NCBI RefSeq assembly: GCF_023078335.1
Contig: NZ_CP095550.1
Location: forward strand, 248,001-312,000
Length of the DNA: 64,000 bases
Source of the DNA: Metabacillus endolithicus
GTDB lineage: Bacteria > Bacillota > Bacilli > Bacillales > Bacillaceae
Reading direction: 5' to 3'
Position 1 is the first letter of the stretch. Each line of letters opens with the position of its first letter. The notes beneath the pieces are model-generated. The model made no database searches and was not told the origin of the DNA. It saw nothing but the letters and a program-made list of their open reading frames with translations. This document shows positions 36,050 to 45,585 of this stretch, in pieces. The translations under genes were made by a program, and so were the position numbers.

Positions 36050-36580
36050 CTATACAAATTTATACATAAGTATGTCATCTGCATATTCATTTTCACTTAC
36101 CTTAATTTCTTTGGTTTTCCGTCCTTCTTCTACAAACCCCATGCTTTTATACAAAGATATAGCTCTATTATTAGTCGAAAGAACTCCTAAACTCACCTTT
36201 TCTATTAAAGGATTATTTTCAGCCCATGCCAAAAGTTCACTAATAAGCATTTTACCAATACCTAACCCCCTATAATCACTGTATATCATCGTTTCAAATG
36301 AGCCAGTATGAGCTAATCTTTTGCGATTCGGTGATTCGAAAGCTATAAAGCCGATAACTTTTTCATCTTTTTCAGCTATAATTAAAGTTTCCCTGTTATT
36401 ATCTAAAATCTTCTGTATCCAAATTCTTTGTTTTTCTAATGTTTTATTACACTCACCTATTTCTGAAATTAGATATTTATTTTCTGTTATAACATCTCTT
36501 TGAATATCTAAAATTGATATTGCATCGTCTATTTGACCCGTACGTATAGAAACTTCGCTACCTCTCTCAGTTATCGCCAA
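36050..36580 (-). CDS. GNAT-family N-acetyltransferase
   Basis: 176 residues from a TTG start (MAITERGSEVSIRTGQIDDA) behind AGGAGGTTGGAGAA. Acetyl-CoA motif A is FETMIYSDYRGLGIGKMLIS, and motif B is VLSTNNRAISLYKSMGF. Substrate unknown. Confidence 0.9.
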   Translation of the reverse strand: MAITERGSEVSIRTGQIDDAISILDIQRDVITENKYLISEIGECNKTLEKQRIWIQKILDNNRETLIIAEKDEKVIGFIAFESPNRKRLAHTGSFETMIYSDYRGLGIGKMLISELLAWAENNPLIEKVSLGVLSTNNRAISLYKSMGFVEEGRKTKEIKVSENEYADDILMYKFV

Positions 36581-36886
36581 TTCTCCAACCTCCTAAGTTT
36601 TTTGAAAAATACGGATCTTATATTTTTATTAAACTAAATTTACTTCATCATTTTTCGTATAAGGTGCAGTTAAAGGCAAAAAATACACACTTAAATCTAA
36701 TCCAATTAAATCAATGTTAACAAATTTTTTAGTCATTGTCATGTATTTTCCTAAACTCAAAATAAGAGGGTAAGTTCTTACTATCATTAAAATAAAAGTT
36801 GGTATATAGTTTATTGTTAACTCAATACCTTGTTAAATTACCTTAAAGATCTTTCGTACAAAGTTTGACAGTTAAGAAATCGGGTT
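36581..36886. other. Gene-free stretch
   Basis: I see no supportable ORF, array repeat or clear hairpin in these 306 bases. They are AT-rich and presumably carry the promoter of the minus-strand GNAT gene. Confidence 0.5.
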
Positions 36887-37054
36887 TTATTTCTCATTTT
36901 TTAGCTTCCGAACCTCTTCTTCAAGATTTTCAACTTTTTGTTGGAGTTCCTTCTTTGGTTCTGTAATTCTTCGACCAAATATAGCCAAAATACCAATGAT
37001 AGCCACAATTCCACCAGCAAAAGCCATAATAAATAAAAATGTAATATCAAACAT
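36887..37054 (-). CDS. Small membrane protein with C-terminal coiled coil
   Basis: The start is the ATG of MFDITFLFIMAFAGGIVAII behind CGGGGTGGTTTTA. 55 residues: one membrane helix, RRITEPKK, then a heptad coil (LQQKVENLEEEVRKLKNEK). Function unknown. Confidence 0.65.
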   Translation of the reverse strand: MFDITFLFIMAFAGGIVAIIGILAIFGRRITEPKKELQQKVENLEEEVRKLKNEK

Positions 37055-37277
37055 TAAAACCACCCCGAATTTAAACGTTAATATTCTACATACGAAGTAT
37101 TTTAAAAAATGTTCCATTTCGTTTGCTGAAAAAAGTCATTATCGAAAATCATTAATACCTCATAGAATAGGCTACTTCATATAACCAATACACTTACATA
37201 TTATTACAGAATGTTTTTTCGTTAATATTTATAATTTTGGAGAAATTAATGCTATATCTAATAGAAGGAGAGAAAAT

Positions 37278-37715
37278 ATGATTAAAAAATTTTTAATTTC
37301 AATATGTACTTTACTACTTTTATTGATTGTGACTACATCCCTAGAGACAAATGCCCTTACCTTTGATGAATTACCAGTTAAACAATCTTCAAAACAGTGG
37401 TCAGTTCAGATAGGTAAAGCTGAAAAAGGAAAAGATCTAGCAAAACCTGTAAAAGGAAAATTTCATACTTACTCTATAGATGTTAGTAACATAGGTAAGG
37501 ATGTATATTCTGTAGAAATTAATATGTTTAGAAATGAACCTAACTCTAAGACAAAGTACTCGCTTTTTGGTTGTCCTGATGGACAAGATTGTAATGAAAA
37601 CCACTATGAAATGGCCAAATCTTTAGCAAAACAATTGAACGACGGAAACTCTTATCATGGTGCTAATTTCCTTATGGCTGAAATAGCAACTGAATTAGAA
37701 GTTGAAATCTTATAG
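37278..37715 (+). CDS. Secreted protein, probably truncated at its C-terminus
   Basis: 145 residues behind AGAAGGAGAGAAAAT. A signal peptide (MIKKFLISICTLLLLLIVTT, cleavage near ETNA-L) precedes a beta-rich domain, QWSVQIGKAEKGKDLAKPVK and YSIDVSNIGKDVYSVEINMF. It ends abruptly at ELEVEIL, where an opposite-strand gene fragment begins. That suggests a recombination junction cut both genes. Confidence 0.65.
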   Translation: MIKKFLISICTLLLLLIVTTSLETNALTFDELPVKQSSKQWSVQIGKAEKGKDLAKPVKGKFHTYSIDVSNIGKDVYSVEINMFRNEPNSKTKYSLFGCPDGQDCNENHYEMAKSLAKQLNDGNSYHGANFLMAEIATELEVEIL

Positions 37716-37837
37716 CCAATTTCAGGATATATATATTCAAGAGGATGGGGTTCATCATTCGAATTTGCAAATGTGTTATTTACCGAAATTGTTAGGCATA
37801 AAACAATTAACAAATAAACACTAACAATCTTATACAA
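37716..37837 (-). pseudogene. 5' fragment of a secreted-protein gene
   Basis: A TTG at 37837 behind AATAGGGTGATG starts a signal peptide (MYKIVSVYLLIVLCLTISVN, cleavage after TFA) and then NSNDEPHPLEYIYPEIGYK. The frame then runs into the tail of the plus-strand gene. Only about 40 native residues remain. Confidence 0.5.
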
Positions 37838-37923
37838 CGACATCACCCTATTCATTTTTTAGGAATATCTTTCCCAATTGAGTAGTAAATTAAATATTTT
37901 TTTATACAATATTGAATTATATC

Positions 37924-37989
37924 TCAAAATTGCGTTTTCAACTTAAAAAAGCGCCTGTCCTTATTTAAGAACATCGCTTATTGAAAGAT
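37924..37989 (+). repeat. Array hairpin repeat
   Basis: CAAAATTGCGTTTTCAAC, AGCGCCTGTCCTTATTTAAG, AACATCGCTTATTGAAAGAT. Confidence 0.7.
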
Positions 37990-38026
37990 TACTAATAATT
38001 ATTTGTTTTGTTGTTACTCAATGAGT

Positions 38027-38452
38027 TTAGTTGATTGAAATATCATTCCCATCTTTATCTTTTACATATATTTTATATGAATCAATTTTAGATATTGAGT
38101 CAAGTTCTTTAGAATTTATAATCTTTTCAATTTTAATTTTAATTTCTTTTGCAATAATTTCAGTTTCTGACTTGGTACTGTCTAAAGAAGTTCGTACAGT
38201 AAGAGACTTTTGATAATCCGTTTGTATATCTCCTATCCCCTCGAATGCTTTTAACCCCTTTGAAACTTCCTCTGTTATTGTTGTAATTTCGCTTACAACT
38301 ATTTGACTATCCGTTTTTTCGTTTTCTTTACCTTCAGGAGAAAATACCAGATCCTTTTCTGCTGAAGTTTTAATTAGACTAAAGGAAAAAACTATTATAC
38401 AGACTAAAACAACTCCTAAACCAACAAATGTAATTTTTTTCAAATAAGACAC
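38027..38452 (-). CDS. Membrane-anchored or secreted protein, DUF4030-like
   Basis: 141 residues. An N-terminal helix (ITFVGLGVVLVCIIVFSFSL) is followed by an acidic linker and an alpha-beta domain: EEVSKGLKAFEGIGDIQTDY and DSYKIYVKDKDGNDISIN. It resembles DUF4030-type extracellular domains. Function unknown. Last gene of the array. Confidence 0.65.
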   Translation of the reverse strand: MSYLKKITFVGLGVVLVCIIVFSFSLIKTSAEKDLVFSPEGKENEKTDSQIVVSEITTITEEVSKGLKAFEGIGDIQTDYQKSLTVRTSLDSTKSETEIIAKEIKIKIEKIINSKELDSISKIDSYKIYVKDKDGNDISIN

Positions 38453-38525
38453 CTCCTCTTACTAGGTATGTCCACTTGAACTAATTTATGACAGAAAAAT
38501 GGATTAATCCATTTTCTAAATAGAC

Positions 38526-38561
38526 TTTATTGTTCAACAATCTGGCCTGATTGCTGAACAA
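38526..38561 (+). repeat. Terminal short array repeat, both ends only
   Basis: TTTATTGTTCAACAATCTGG, CCTGATTGCTGAACAAG. TTGTTCA pairs with TGAACAA, showing the terminal inverted repeats without the central stem. Rightmost copy. Confidence 0.7.
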
Positions 38562-38604
38562 GAAAAAAGGTATAATGACTCTCTGGTTGTATTTATCCGT
38601 TTGG

Positions 38605-38780
38605 TCAATAGATTTCACGAGTATAATTTTGTAGACCGAAAAAGTCGTCTTCCTTAATCATGTCTAAAAATTTACGGAAATTCCCCCACTTCTCTTCCGC
38701 TATTAATTCTCCTCCTGAAATTGAATCAATAAAGGGGAGTTTGGGATAAGGGCACAGGTTAATTGTCCCAGCTTTGTTTG
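38605..38780 (-). pseudogene. Possible 3' gene fragment
   Basis: The frame ends SGGELIAEEKWGNFRKFLDM then KEDDFFGLQNY. No start or ribosome site is seen, and the upstream part of the open frame runs through the PBP terminator. Probably a remnant; family unknown. Confidence 0.3.
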
Positions 38781-38824
38781 TAAATCTATAACATTGTACA
38801 TTTTGCGACTGTATATTTAATGAT

Positions 38825-38864
38825 AAAAAAATTCCCCACTTATATAGTTGTAGGGAATTTTTTT
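38825..38864 (-). terminator. Terminator of the PBP3 gene
   Basis: AAAAAATTCCC pairs with GGGAATTTTTT around a 17-nt loop, 20 bp past the stop at 38885. Confidence 0.8.
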
Positions 38865-38884
38865 GATTCATCTATTGTATCACT

Positions 38885-40891
38885 TTATTTTAGATAATCT
38901 GATAACGTGTTTTTAATAATTGGTAACGTTGCATGACTGCCGCCCCTCTCTTTTACATCCTCAAGGACGACTGCAAGAGAGATTTTAGCAGTTTCTAAAT
39001 CTGTTGCGATAAACCAGCCGTTTTCCGTTCCATTTTCGTCTACTTGAGATGCTTTTATTTCGGCGGTTCCTGTTTTTCCAGCTAAAGTAATTCCAGATAT
39101 TTTTGCATCATTAGCTGTTCCACCCTCTTCATTGATAACAGCTGTAAAGGCACGCTGTAAAGTGGGGAGATGGGCAGAACCTATAGCTGATTCTTTCCAA
39201 ATCTTAATGTTTTGATTTTCTTCTTGAACTAATGAGGGTGCCATAATATTTCCATCGTTGGATAATGCGCTATAAGCAAGAGCCATATTTAATGTTGTAA
39301 CCAATACTTCTCCTTGGCCGTATCCTGAATCAGCAAGCAGGATGTCGCTTTTAATGCTTTCACTATTTGAAACTTGACTATCTCCCAGTGGATAACCGAC
39401 TTCTAATGGCTCTCCAATACCAAATTTTTCAGCACCTGAAATCAATGCATCGCTCCCTAATTCTAGAGCACTCATAGCAAAATAAATATTATCTGAATAT
39501 TTTACGGCATCTTTTAAGTTCACAGAGGATTGATTATTTACTCTTGATATACTATAGTTCCCCCAGGAAGAATCTTTTTGCCAGGAACGGCCGTTGATCG
39601 AAATTTGCTTCTCCGGATCAATTGTTCCTTTCTCCAGTCCCGTCGTAGCGGTCACTAACTTAAAAACAGATCCGGGTGAATATAGTTTACTAAATCGATT
39701 CACTTCATCAGCAAAATCGCTTTCTTCACGACTTTGTTGTTCTTCATTTGTTACATATGTTGTATAACGGTTTGAGTTATAAGAAGGCGAGCTGACTAAA
39801 GCAAGAACTTCTCCGGTTTTTGGATGTACAGCTGCTGCTGACCCTTTCTCTTCATTCATTTCATCATAGATGATACTTTGTAAATTCGAGTCAATTGTTA
39901 ATTTAATATCCTGCCCATGCTGTGGTTCTTTACTTGCAATGGTTTCTACCTTTTCTTGATCTCTTACTATATAAATCTCTACTCCATCAAATCCTCTTAA
40001 TGTATCTTCATATACTTGCTCAAGACCAGCTTTTCCAATAAGCGAAGTCGTACTATATCCTTTTTCTTTGTTCTTTTCCAGTTCCTCAGCCGTAATACTT
40101 CCAACATATCCAAGAAGTCGTCCGAAGGCTTTATGGTTGATATAGGTCCTTGATGTTTTATTGTTTATAAAAATACCATTAGCACCTCGTTCTTGTAATG
40201 TATTTAATATTTCATTATCTGGCATCATGTCTACTATTGGAACAAAATATTTTGGATTTTTATTTTGCTCTAATTTTTTAACAATTCTTTCTTCATTTAT
40301 GTCTAAGATTGCTGCAAGCTCCTTTATTTTTCCTTCTCGATTGCTTTTATCAAAAACTTCTGGGTTGATTCCGACTGTTTTGATTTCTCCATCTTTCGCA
40401 AGTGGATATCCATTACGATCAAGAATACTTCCCCTTGTGGCTTTCATCGTACGTACTTTCACCTTATCTCCTGGTTTCATCGTGGGGAAAATCAAGCTTT
40501 CATCCCAAGTAATCTTCCATTCCTTCTCTTCTTTTACTAACGGTAACTGATAAGAGGATAAACTCACCTCTCCCGCTGCAGTTTTCATTTTAATAGAAAA
40601 AGGAACTATGTTTTCCTCATGCTCTTTCTCTATTCTACTCACGCTTATATCATCAGCTTCGATACCTGAGTAGATATTTGTATATTTTTCAACAAATTCT
40701 TCCTTTGTTATTGTTCTTTTCGATTCATTTGATAACAAACCGTATAACTGATCATATTTTTGGTTTGATACTAGATTTGAAAACTGTTCAAACGTTTTTT
40801 GTTGTTTATCACTGTTTGAACATCCAGATATAATCAATAAACAAACAGTTATCATCATAAACAACTGAATTAGTAGATTATTCTTGTTCAT
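38885..40891 (-). CDS. pbpC: MecA-like class B PBP (PBP3/PbpC type) lipoprotein
   Basis: 668 residues behind TAGGAGGACATATA. A signal peptide with lipobox (LLIISGCSN) leads to a MecA-N (NTF2-like) domain (about 30-140), a PBP dimer domain, and the transpeptidase: SPGSVFKLVTATTG (active Ser), KYSDNIYFAMSA (SxN) and LAGKTGTAEI (KTG). MecA-type PBPs often have low beta-lactam affinity. Two TTACAnnNGTAA-like operators upstream suggest BlaI control. Confidence 0.9.
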   Translation of the reverse strand: MNKNNLLIQLFMMITVCLLIISGCSNSDKQQKTFEQFSNLVSNQKYDQLYGLLSNESKRTITKEEFVEKYTNIYSGIEADDISVSRIEKEHEENIVPFSIKMKTAAGEVSLSSYQLPLVKEEKEWKITWDESLIFPTMKPGDKVKVRTMKATRGSILDRNGYPLAKDGEIKTVGINPEVFDKSNREGKIKELAAILDINEERIVKKLEQNKNPKYFVPIVDMMPDNEILNTLQERGANGIFINNKTSRTYINHKAFGRLLGYVGSITAEELEKNKEKGYSTTSLIGKAGLEQVYEDTLRGFDGVEIYIVRDQEKVETIASKEPQHGQDIKLTIDSNLQSIIYDEMNEEKGSAAAVHPKTGEVLALVSSPSYNSNRYTTYVTNEEQQSREESDFADEVNRFSKLYSPGSVFKLVTATTGLEKGTIDPEKQISINGRSWQKDSSWGNYSISRVNNQSSVNLKDAVKYSDNIYFAMSALELGSDALISGAEKFGIGEPLEVGYPLGDSQVSNSESIKSDILLADSGYGQGEVLVTTLNMALAYSALSNDGNIMAPSLVQEENQNIKIWKESAIGSAHLPTLQRAFTAVINEEGGTANDAKISGITLAGKTGTAEIKASQVDENGTENGWFIATDLETAKISLAVVLEDVKERGGSHATLPIIKNTLSDYLK

Positions 40892-40925
40892 TATATGTCC
40901 TCCTAAAAAATAGCAATACGATTAT

Positions 40926-40947
40926 TACTATTACATTCGTAAGTTTT
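40926..40947. promoter_or_regulatory. Candidate BlaI operator upstream of the PBP3 gene
   Basis: CTATTACA-TT-CGTAAGTTTT is a slightly imperfect inverted repeat, about 35 bp before the PBP3 start. It matches the better sites near blaI. Confidence 0.55.
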
Positions 40948-41013
40948 TCATGCATTATTTATGTAGGAATTTTGATTAATTCGACTATCATTATGATCAC
41001 CATTCCTCCTATT

Positions 41014-41035
41014 AATTATTACAACTGTAAGTTTT
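41014..41035. promoter_or_regulatory. Candidate BlaI operator
   Basis: AATTATTACA-AC-TGTAAGTTTT has the TTACAnnTGTAA core shared with the sites at 43188 and 43266. Confidence 0.65.
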
Positions 41036-41086
41036 AAAGGTAAATCATCTCATTTTCTCTTTTGCTAATAGTATTCGCTTTAAAAC

Positions 41087-43140
41087 TTAATCTACCTTTA
41101 AATCAAAATATGCTTTTAAGATTTTTTGTCCTATATACTTATTAACCGGGTCAGTATCACTATCTAAATATGGAACAGTAATTGAAAACGCTACTTCTGG
41201 ATTGTGAAAAGGTGCATAACCGATTAGTGTTAAATTGTAAGTTGCGTATGTTTTTTTCGTGTTTGGGTCTTGATAAAAGGATTGTGCTGTCCCTGTTTTT
41301 CCTGCTGCTTGGAATTCATTGTATCTAGGATCTCCTCCAAAATATTTATAAGCAGTTCCACCAGGCTTTGGTACACTTGCCTAAATCCTTCTTGAACCTG
41401 ATGTAAATATTTTTCTTCCATGGTGATTTTATTCAACACTTCTGGTTGAAAAGCTTGAAACACTGGCCCTATTTCATTAGATCTTGAGGGTGTATGTATG
41501 GTTCTCACTAATTGCGGCTTCAATCTGTAGCCTCCATTTGCAATAGTTGAAATATACTGTGCTAATTGCATCGCTGTATAGTTATCATACTGGCCGATAG
41601 AAAGGTCAAGGAATAAACCGGGTTTTGTATATGCTTCTTTCCCTATTAATCCATTTGATTCATTGGGAAGATCAATTCCGGTTTTCACACCTAAACCGAA
41701 CTGACTAAAAACATTTCTAAATTCTTGTACTGCCTCAGGTTTTTTAGGTAGTGACATCCCTGATTGGTATTCCTTTCCCATCATTCCAATCACCGTTTTA
41801 AACATATATACATTTGATGACTTTTTTAATGCCCCTTCAATTCCATTTGTCCCTAATGTTGTTGAATGTGATCCTTTCAATGGTGTCCCTTTTAAATTTA
41901 ATTTTTCATCACTAAAAATTGTATTAGGTTTAATAGCACCCGATTCTAAACCAGCTAATATTGTTGCTCCTTTTACTACTGAGCCCATTTCATATTGTGA
42001 ATTAATCGTTCCTAATGCATAATCCCGAAACACATTTTTCCCGTTTTCGCGAACAATTTGTTTACCAGCCATAGTTAGTACTTCCCCTGTGTTAGGGTTC
42101 ATCATGACAACAAAGGCACGATCTAAAAATCTGTTTCTTCCCTTCGCTCTGCTAAGTTCATCTTGAATCACTTGTTCTACTACCTTTTGTAGCTCAAAAT
42201 CAATAGCTAGGACAAGATCTTTCCCTCGCTGTCCTTCAGAGATTTTCTCTGTTTCTAAAAGTTTCCCATTTTGATCTGTTATATACTTTTTCTTTGCTTT
42301 TTGACCTTGTAGAATTTCTTCATAAAATAATTCAAGCTGACTTTTTCCAACACGATCATTTCGGTTATATTCCCTAGATAAATAGTATTCTAAGTTAGAG
42401 CTTGGTAATCCTTCTGATGATGAAGTCACATTGCCTAAAACTGAACGAAAAATATGTTCGTGCGGATAAAGACGGTCCCAATCAGTTGAAAGATCCACAT
42501 TTGGCAAATCGGTTAAATGCTCGCCTATGATAGCAAGCTCTTCTTCCGTCACATATCTTTTAATCACTTGTGGAGTTAGAGTATAGCCGCTATTCATGTT
42601 CGTAAATATCGCCGCAACTTTAAGCTCTTCCTTAGAAATTCCCTTTAAATCATGTGAGGTAATTCGTTCAATTTGTCGATTATACCGATCTTTATCAGTT
42701 AACGTTTCATCTAGTAATTCTTCTTTTTTAATCTTTTTGCTTGCCTGATCAGGTCTAGTAACAATCCAATAATCCTTTAAATCTCTCTCTTTCATATTCT
42801 CTCCATCCATGTCAATCATTTGCGAAAGGAGCTTTGCTGTTTCAACCATTTCTTCTGAAGTTGTTCCCTTCATCCTCGTATACGTAATTGCTTTGACAGG
42901 ACCATTATTTACAATAACCTTTTCGTTTCTGTCATAGATTTTTCCTCGAGGAACCGGAGTATTGACAATCATATCTACTGTTCTATTTACTTCTTTTTTA
43001 TATTCCTCACCAAAAACAATTTGAACGTAACCAAGTCTTAAAATCAGAGCCACAAAAAATAAAAACACGATAAAGAAGAAAATGTTAACCCTTATAAGTC
43101 TGTTTTTATGTACCTTTCGTTGTTCAACATTAACTGCCAA
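41087..43140 (-). pseudogene. Class B PBP (PBP2A/PbpA-PbpH type), frameshifted near its end
   Basis: The long frame has a membrane anchor (about 17-40), NTPVPRGKIYDRNEKVIVNN, and the catalytic SQYEMGSVVKGATIL (Ser of SxxK) and LKKSSNVYMFKT (SxN). Near 41387 one missing base diverts it. The continuing frame holds [20 protein letters not shown] (KTG) and ends DLKVD at 41087. Intact length about 684 residues; it would make lateral-wall cross-links. It is divergent from blaI and shares operators with it. Confidence 0.88.
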
Positions 43141-43187
43141 AACATGATCTCCTTTCTTTTTAGCTTATTTGAATGAATGAATAAGCT

Positions 43188-43209
43188 AAATATTACACAT
43201 GTAATATTT
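43188..43209. promoter_or_regulatory. Candidate BlaI operator (PBP2A side)
   Basis: AAATATTACA-CA-TGTAATATTT is a perfect inverted repeat of ten bases with a two-base spacer, about 50 bp before the PBP2A start. Confidence 0.75.
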
Positions 43210-43265
43210 AGTGTCAATCCTTTTTGTTGCTTCATTGACTTAGTCTTATAGGCAGAATATAATAT

Positions 43266-43287
43266 AAATATTACAAATGTAAGTTTA
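43266..43287. promoter_or_regulatory. Candidate BlaI operator (blaI side)
   Basis: AAATATTACA-AA-TGTAAGTTTA lies just before the ribosome site of blaI, where bound repressor would block blaI-blaR1 transcription. Confidence 0.75.
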
Positions 43288-43299
43288 AAGGTGGTTTAT

Positions 43300-43684
43300 A
43301 TGAAAAAAATTCCGCAAATTTCAGAAGCTGAATTAGAAGTGATGAAAATCATATGGAAACATCCTGCCATTAATACGAATGAAGTTATCGAAAAGTTATC
43401 GAAAACTAGTGATTGGTTCTAAAACCATCCAAACTATGTTGTTAAGGTTGATTAAAAAAGGAGCACTAAAAAATCATAAAGAAGGTCGTATATTTGTTTA
43501 TACAGCAAATGTAGAGGAAAGTGATTATATAGAAGTTGAAAGTCATAGTTTTTTAAATCGATTTTATAATGGTACTTTAAATTCAATGGTATTAAATTTC
43601 TTAGAAAAAGATAAGCTGTCTGAGCATGAAATTAATGAATTGTATCAAATATTAGAAGATCGTAAAAACAAAAGGAAGCATTAA
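43300..43684 (+). pseudogene. blaI: BlaI/MecI-family repressor, frameshifted
   Basis: From ATG 43300 (behind AAAGGTGG) the frame reads MKKIPQISEAELEVMKIIWK and NEVIEKLSKTSDW. An extra T near 43417 then causes a stop. The next frame continues KTIQTMLLRLIKKGALKNHK, EGRIFVYTANVEESDYIEV and the dimerisation tail to 43684. BlaI is a winged-helix dimer that represses beta-lactam response genes until cleaved. Its stop is 1 bp from blaR1. Confidence 0.88.
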
Positions 43685-43685
43685 A

Positions 43686-45488
43686 ATGGACAATTCTTTC
43701 TTCACTCTCTTTTTAATAAGTAACATCATATTATCTGTCATTTTTTGCTTGATTATCGCTATAAAAAAAGGATTAAAGAAGCAAATAACTGTTAATACAC
43801 AATATCATGTAAGTATGATTTCTCTTTTGGTATTAGTAGCTCCTTTTATCCCCACTCATTTTTTAGGGATTAACGATTTACTAAACTTTGGAGCTAGTTC
43901 TTCAATATTAACAAACACCCAATCTGCAGCTAATATGACAGAAACCATTTTTCAGAGTGGAAATTGGCAACAGGATTTTTCTACATCCATTGAGCAATCA
44001 TCCTATAAAATTCTTGATTTTATCTTGTTTTACGTGTGGCTAGCAGGAATGATTATTATGCTTCTCGCTACAATCATTAGTAATCTCAGAATCTATAAGA
44101 TCAAAAAAAGTCTAAAAGCTGTTGACCACAGTGAGCTATCAATGCTTCTTACAACATGTAAAGAAGAAATAAATTTTCATAAAAAAGTCGTTTTAGGATA
44201 TTCATCTTTGGTAAAGTCCCCTATTACCTTTGGTCTTATGAAACCAGTTATTGTACTACCTAAAAATACACCAATGCTTAGCTATGACGAAATGAGATGT
44301 GTTTTGCTTCATGAGCTGGTTCATTGTAAACGTAAAGATCTACTCATTAATTATTTCCTGGGTCTGTCGAGAATCGTTTATTGGTTTAATCCTCTCGTTT
44401 GGAATTTTTTACATAACATGAAAACAGAGATGGAGATTACTTGCGATTATGCTGTTTTGAAAAAGCTGGATGAGGAATCTCAACTTAAATACGGAGAGGT
44501 TATTTTAAAATTTGCTTCACAAGCAAAACAATCATTGCCGTTGATTGCTGCTTCAGAAATTAGTAGCTCGTATAAACAAGTAAAACAGCGTATTGTGACA
44601 ATTGTAAATTTCAAAGTAGAATCAAAACAACAGAAAATAAAAGGTTCGCTAATTTTTATTGCTGTTCTTGCTATCATTTTAAGCAGTATTCCTTCAATAT
44701 CTGTATTAGCCTTTAACAAAGATCAACATTCTTTTTCAGAACAAAATGTGGTGTACAAAGATTATCAGACTCTTTTTCATGATCTTACAGGAAGTGCTGT
44801 AGTATATGACACCAAAATGGATCAGTACATGATTTATAATGAAGATGAAAGTACAACAAGATATGCTCCCAATTCTACTTATAAAATATTCAGTGCATTG
44901 TTTGCATTAGAAAACGAGATTATTAAAAAAGAACATTCGAAAATCGCCTGGGATGGAACTCTACACAAATATGATAACTGGAATCAAGACCAAGATTTGT
45001 TTAACGCAATGAAAAATTCGACAACTTGGTATTTTCAACATCTTGATCAGCAGCTTGGTAAAAAGAAATTGCAAACTTACTACGAACAAATTGGCTATGG
45101 AAGCAAAGATATATCAAATGATATAGCTAATTATTGGATGGATGGTCACTTAAAAATCTCCCCTGTAGAGCAGATTGATATGTTAAAAAGATTTTATAAA
45201 AATGAACTCTCTTTTGATCAATCGAATATACAAACTGTTAAAGACTCGTTACTTTTAGAAGATTTTAATGGTCTTCGTTTATCTGGTAAAACGGGAACCG
45301 GAGATGTAAACGGAGAAAGTGTTGATGGCTGGTTTATAGGATATGTAGAGACAGCGGATAATACATTTTTCTTTGCCGTTCATATAAAAGGAGAAAAAAA
45401 TGCGGGAGGAAGCGATGCAGTGAAGATCGCCCTTTCCATTTTGGAGAAGGAAGGAATTTATAGATCTATTCTCTTGGAATCTTCATAA
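43686..45488 (+). CDS. blaR1: BlaR1-type beta-lactam sensor-transducer
   Basis: 600 residues. The N-terminal half is a membrane M56 zinc peptidase with CVLLHELVHCKRKDLLINYF (HExxH-like HELVH). The C-terminal half is an extracellular penicillin-binding sensor: APNSTYKIFSALFALEN (acylated Ser of STYK) and LRLSGKTGTGDVNG (KTG). Acylation outside triggers proteolysis and loss of BlaI. Translationally coupled to blaI. Confidence 0.92.
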   Translation: MDNSFFTLFLISNIILSVIFCLIIAIKKGLKKQITVNTQYHVSMISLLVLVAPFIPTHFLGINDLLNFGASSSILTNTQSAANMTETIFQSGNWQQDFSTSIEQSSYKILDFILFYVWLAGMIIMLLATIISNLRIYKIKKSLKAVDHSELSMLLTTCKEEINFHKKVVLGYSSLVKSPITFGLMKPVIVLPKNTPMLSYDEMRCVLLHELVHCKRKDLLINYFLGLSRIVYWFNPLVWNFLHNMKTEMEITCDYAVLKKLDEESQLKYGEVILKFASQAKQSLPLIAASEISSSYKQVKQRIVTIVNFKVESKQQKIKGSLIFIAVLAIILSSIPSISVLAFNKDQHSFSEQNVVYKDYQTLFHDLTGSAVVYDTKMDQYMIYNEDESTTRYAPNSTYKIFSALFALENEIIKKEHSKIAWDGTLHKYDNWNQDQDLFNAMKNSTTWYFQHLDQQLGKKKLQTYYEQIGYGSKDISNDIANYWMDGHLKISPVEQIDMLKRFYKNELSFDQSNIQTVKDSLLLEDFNGLRLSGKTGTGDVNGESVDGWFIGYVETADNTFFFAVHIKGEKNAGGSDAVKIALSILEKEGIYRSILLESS

Positions 45489-45532
45489 CTTTTCTATAAA
45501 AAATGCTCCCCCTTCAGGTTAGCAATAATAAA

Positions 45533-45562
45533 AACGTTCCTTACCCTTTTGTAAGGAACGTT
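45533..45562. terminator. Bidirectional terminator between blaR1 and sagB-like genes
   Basis: AACGTTCCTTAC-CCTTTT-GTAAGGAACGTT, a perfect 12-bp stem between two convergent genes. Confidence 0.85.
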
Positions 45563-45585
45563 ACTTCAATCTGATCTAAATTCTT

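Larger units (their letters stand above)
2335..38561 (+). other. Cassette-like array: about 36 direct copies of one hairpin repeat separating one-to-few-gene units
   Basis: The same imperfect hairpin recurs about every kilobase. Its consensus on the plus strand is GGCC-n-TTAA, a spacer, AAGCRC-n-TTCCTTGTTCAAGAA-n-GCGCTT, then the tail TTGTTGAAGAT. Where preserved, the left end (TTGTTCnACAAnCTGG) is roughly the inverse complement of the right end. All recognised copies share one orientation. Units hold one to four genes, mostly on the minus strand. The layout resembles integron cassettes ended by attC sites, but no tyrosine recombinase was seen. A mobile terminator/REP-like family is the main alternative. 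Confidence 0.75.

Noticed and set aside
2335..38561. CRISPR array interpretation of the repeats
   Set aside because: Spacing is hundreds to thousands of bases and filled with genes; copies are imperfect and no cas genes are present.
2335..38561. Calling the array a confirmed integron
   Set aside because: No tyrosine integrase or attI was found, box consensus is only partly met, and some cargo genes are reversed. Kept as a hypothesis only.
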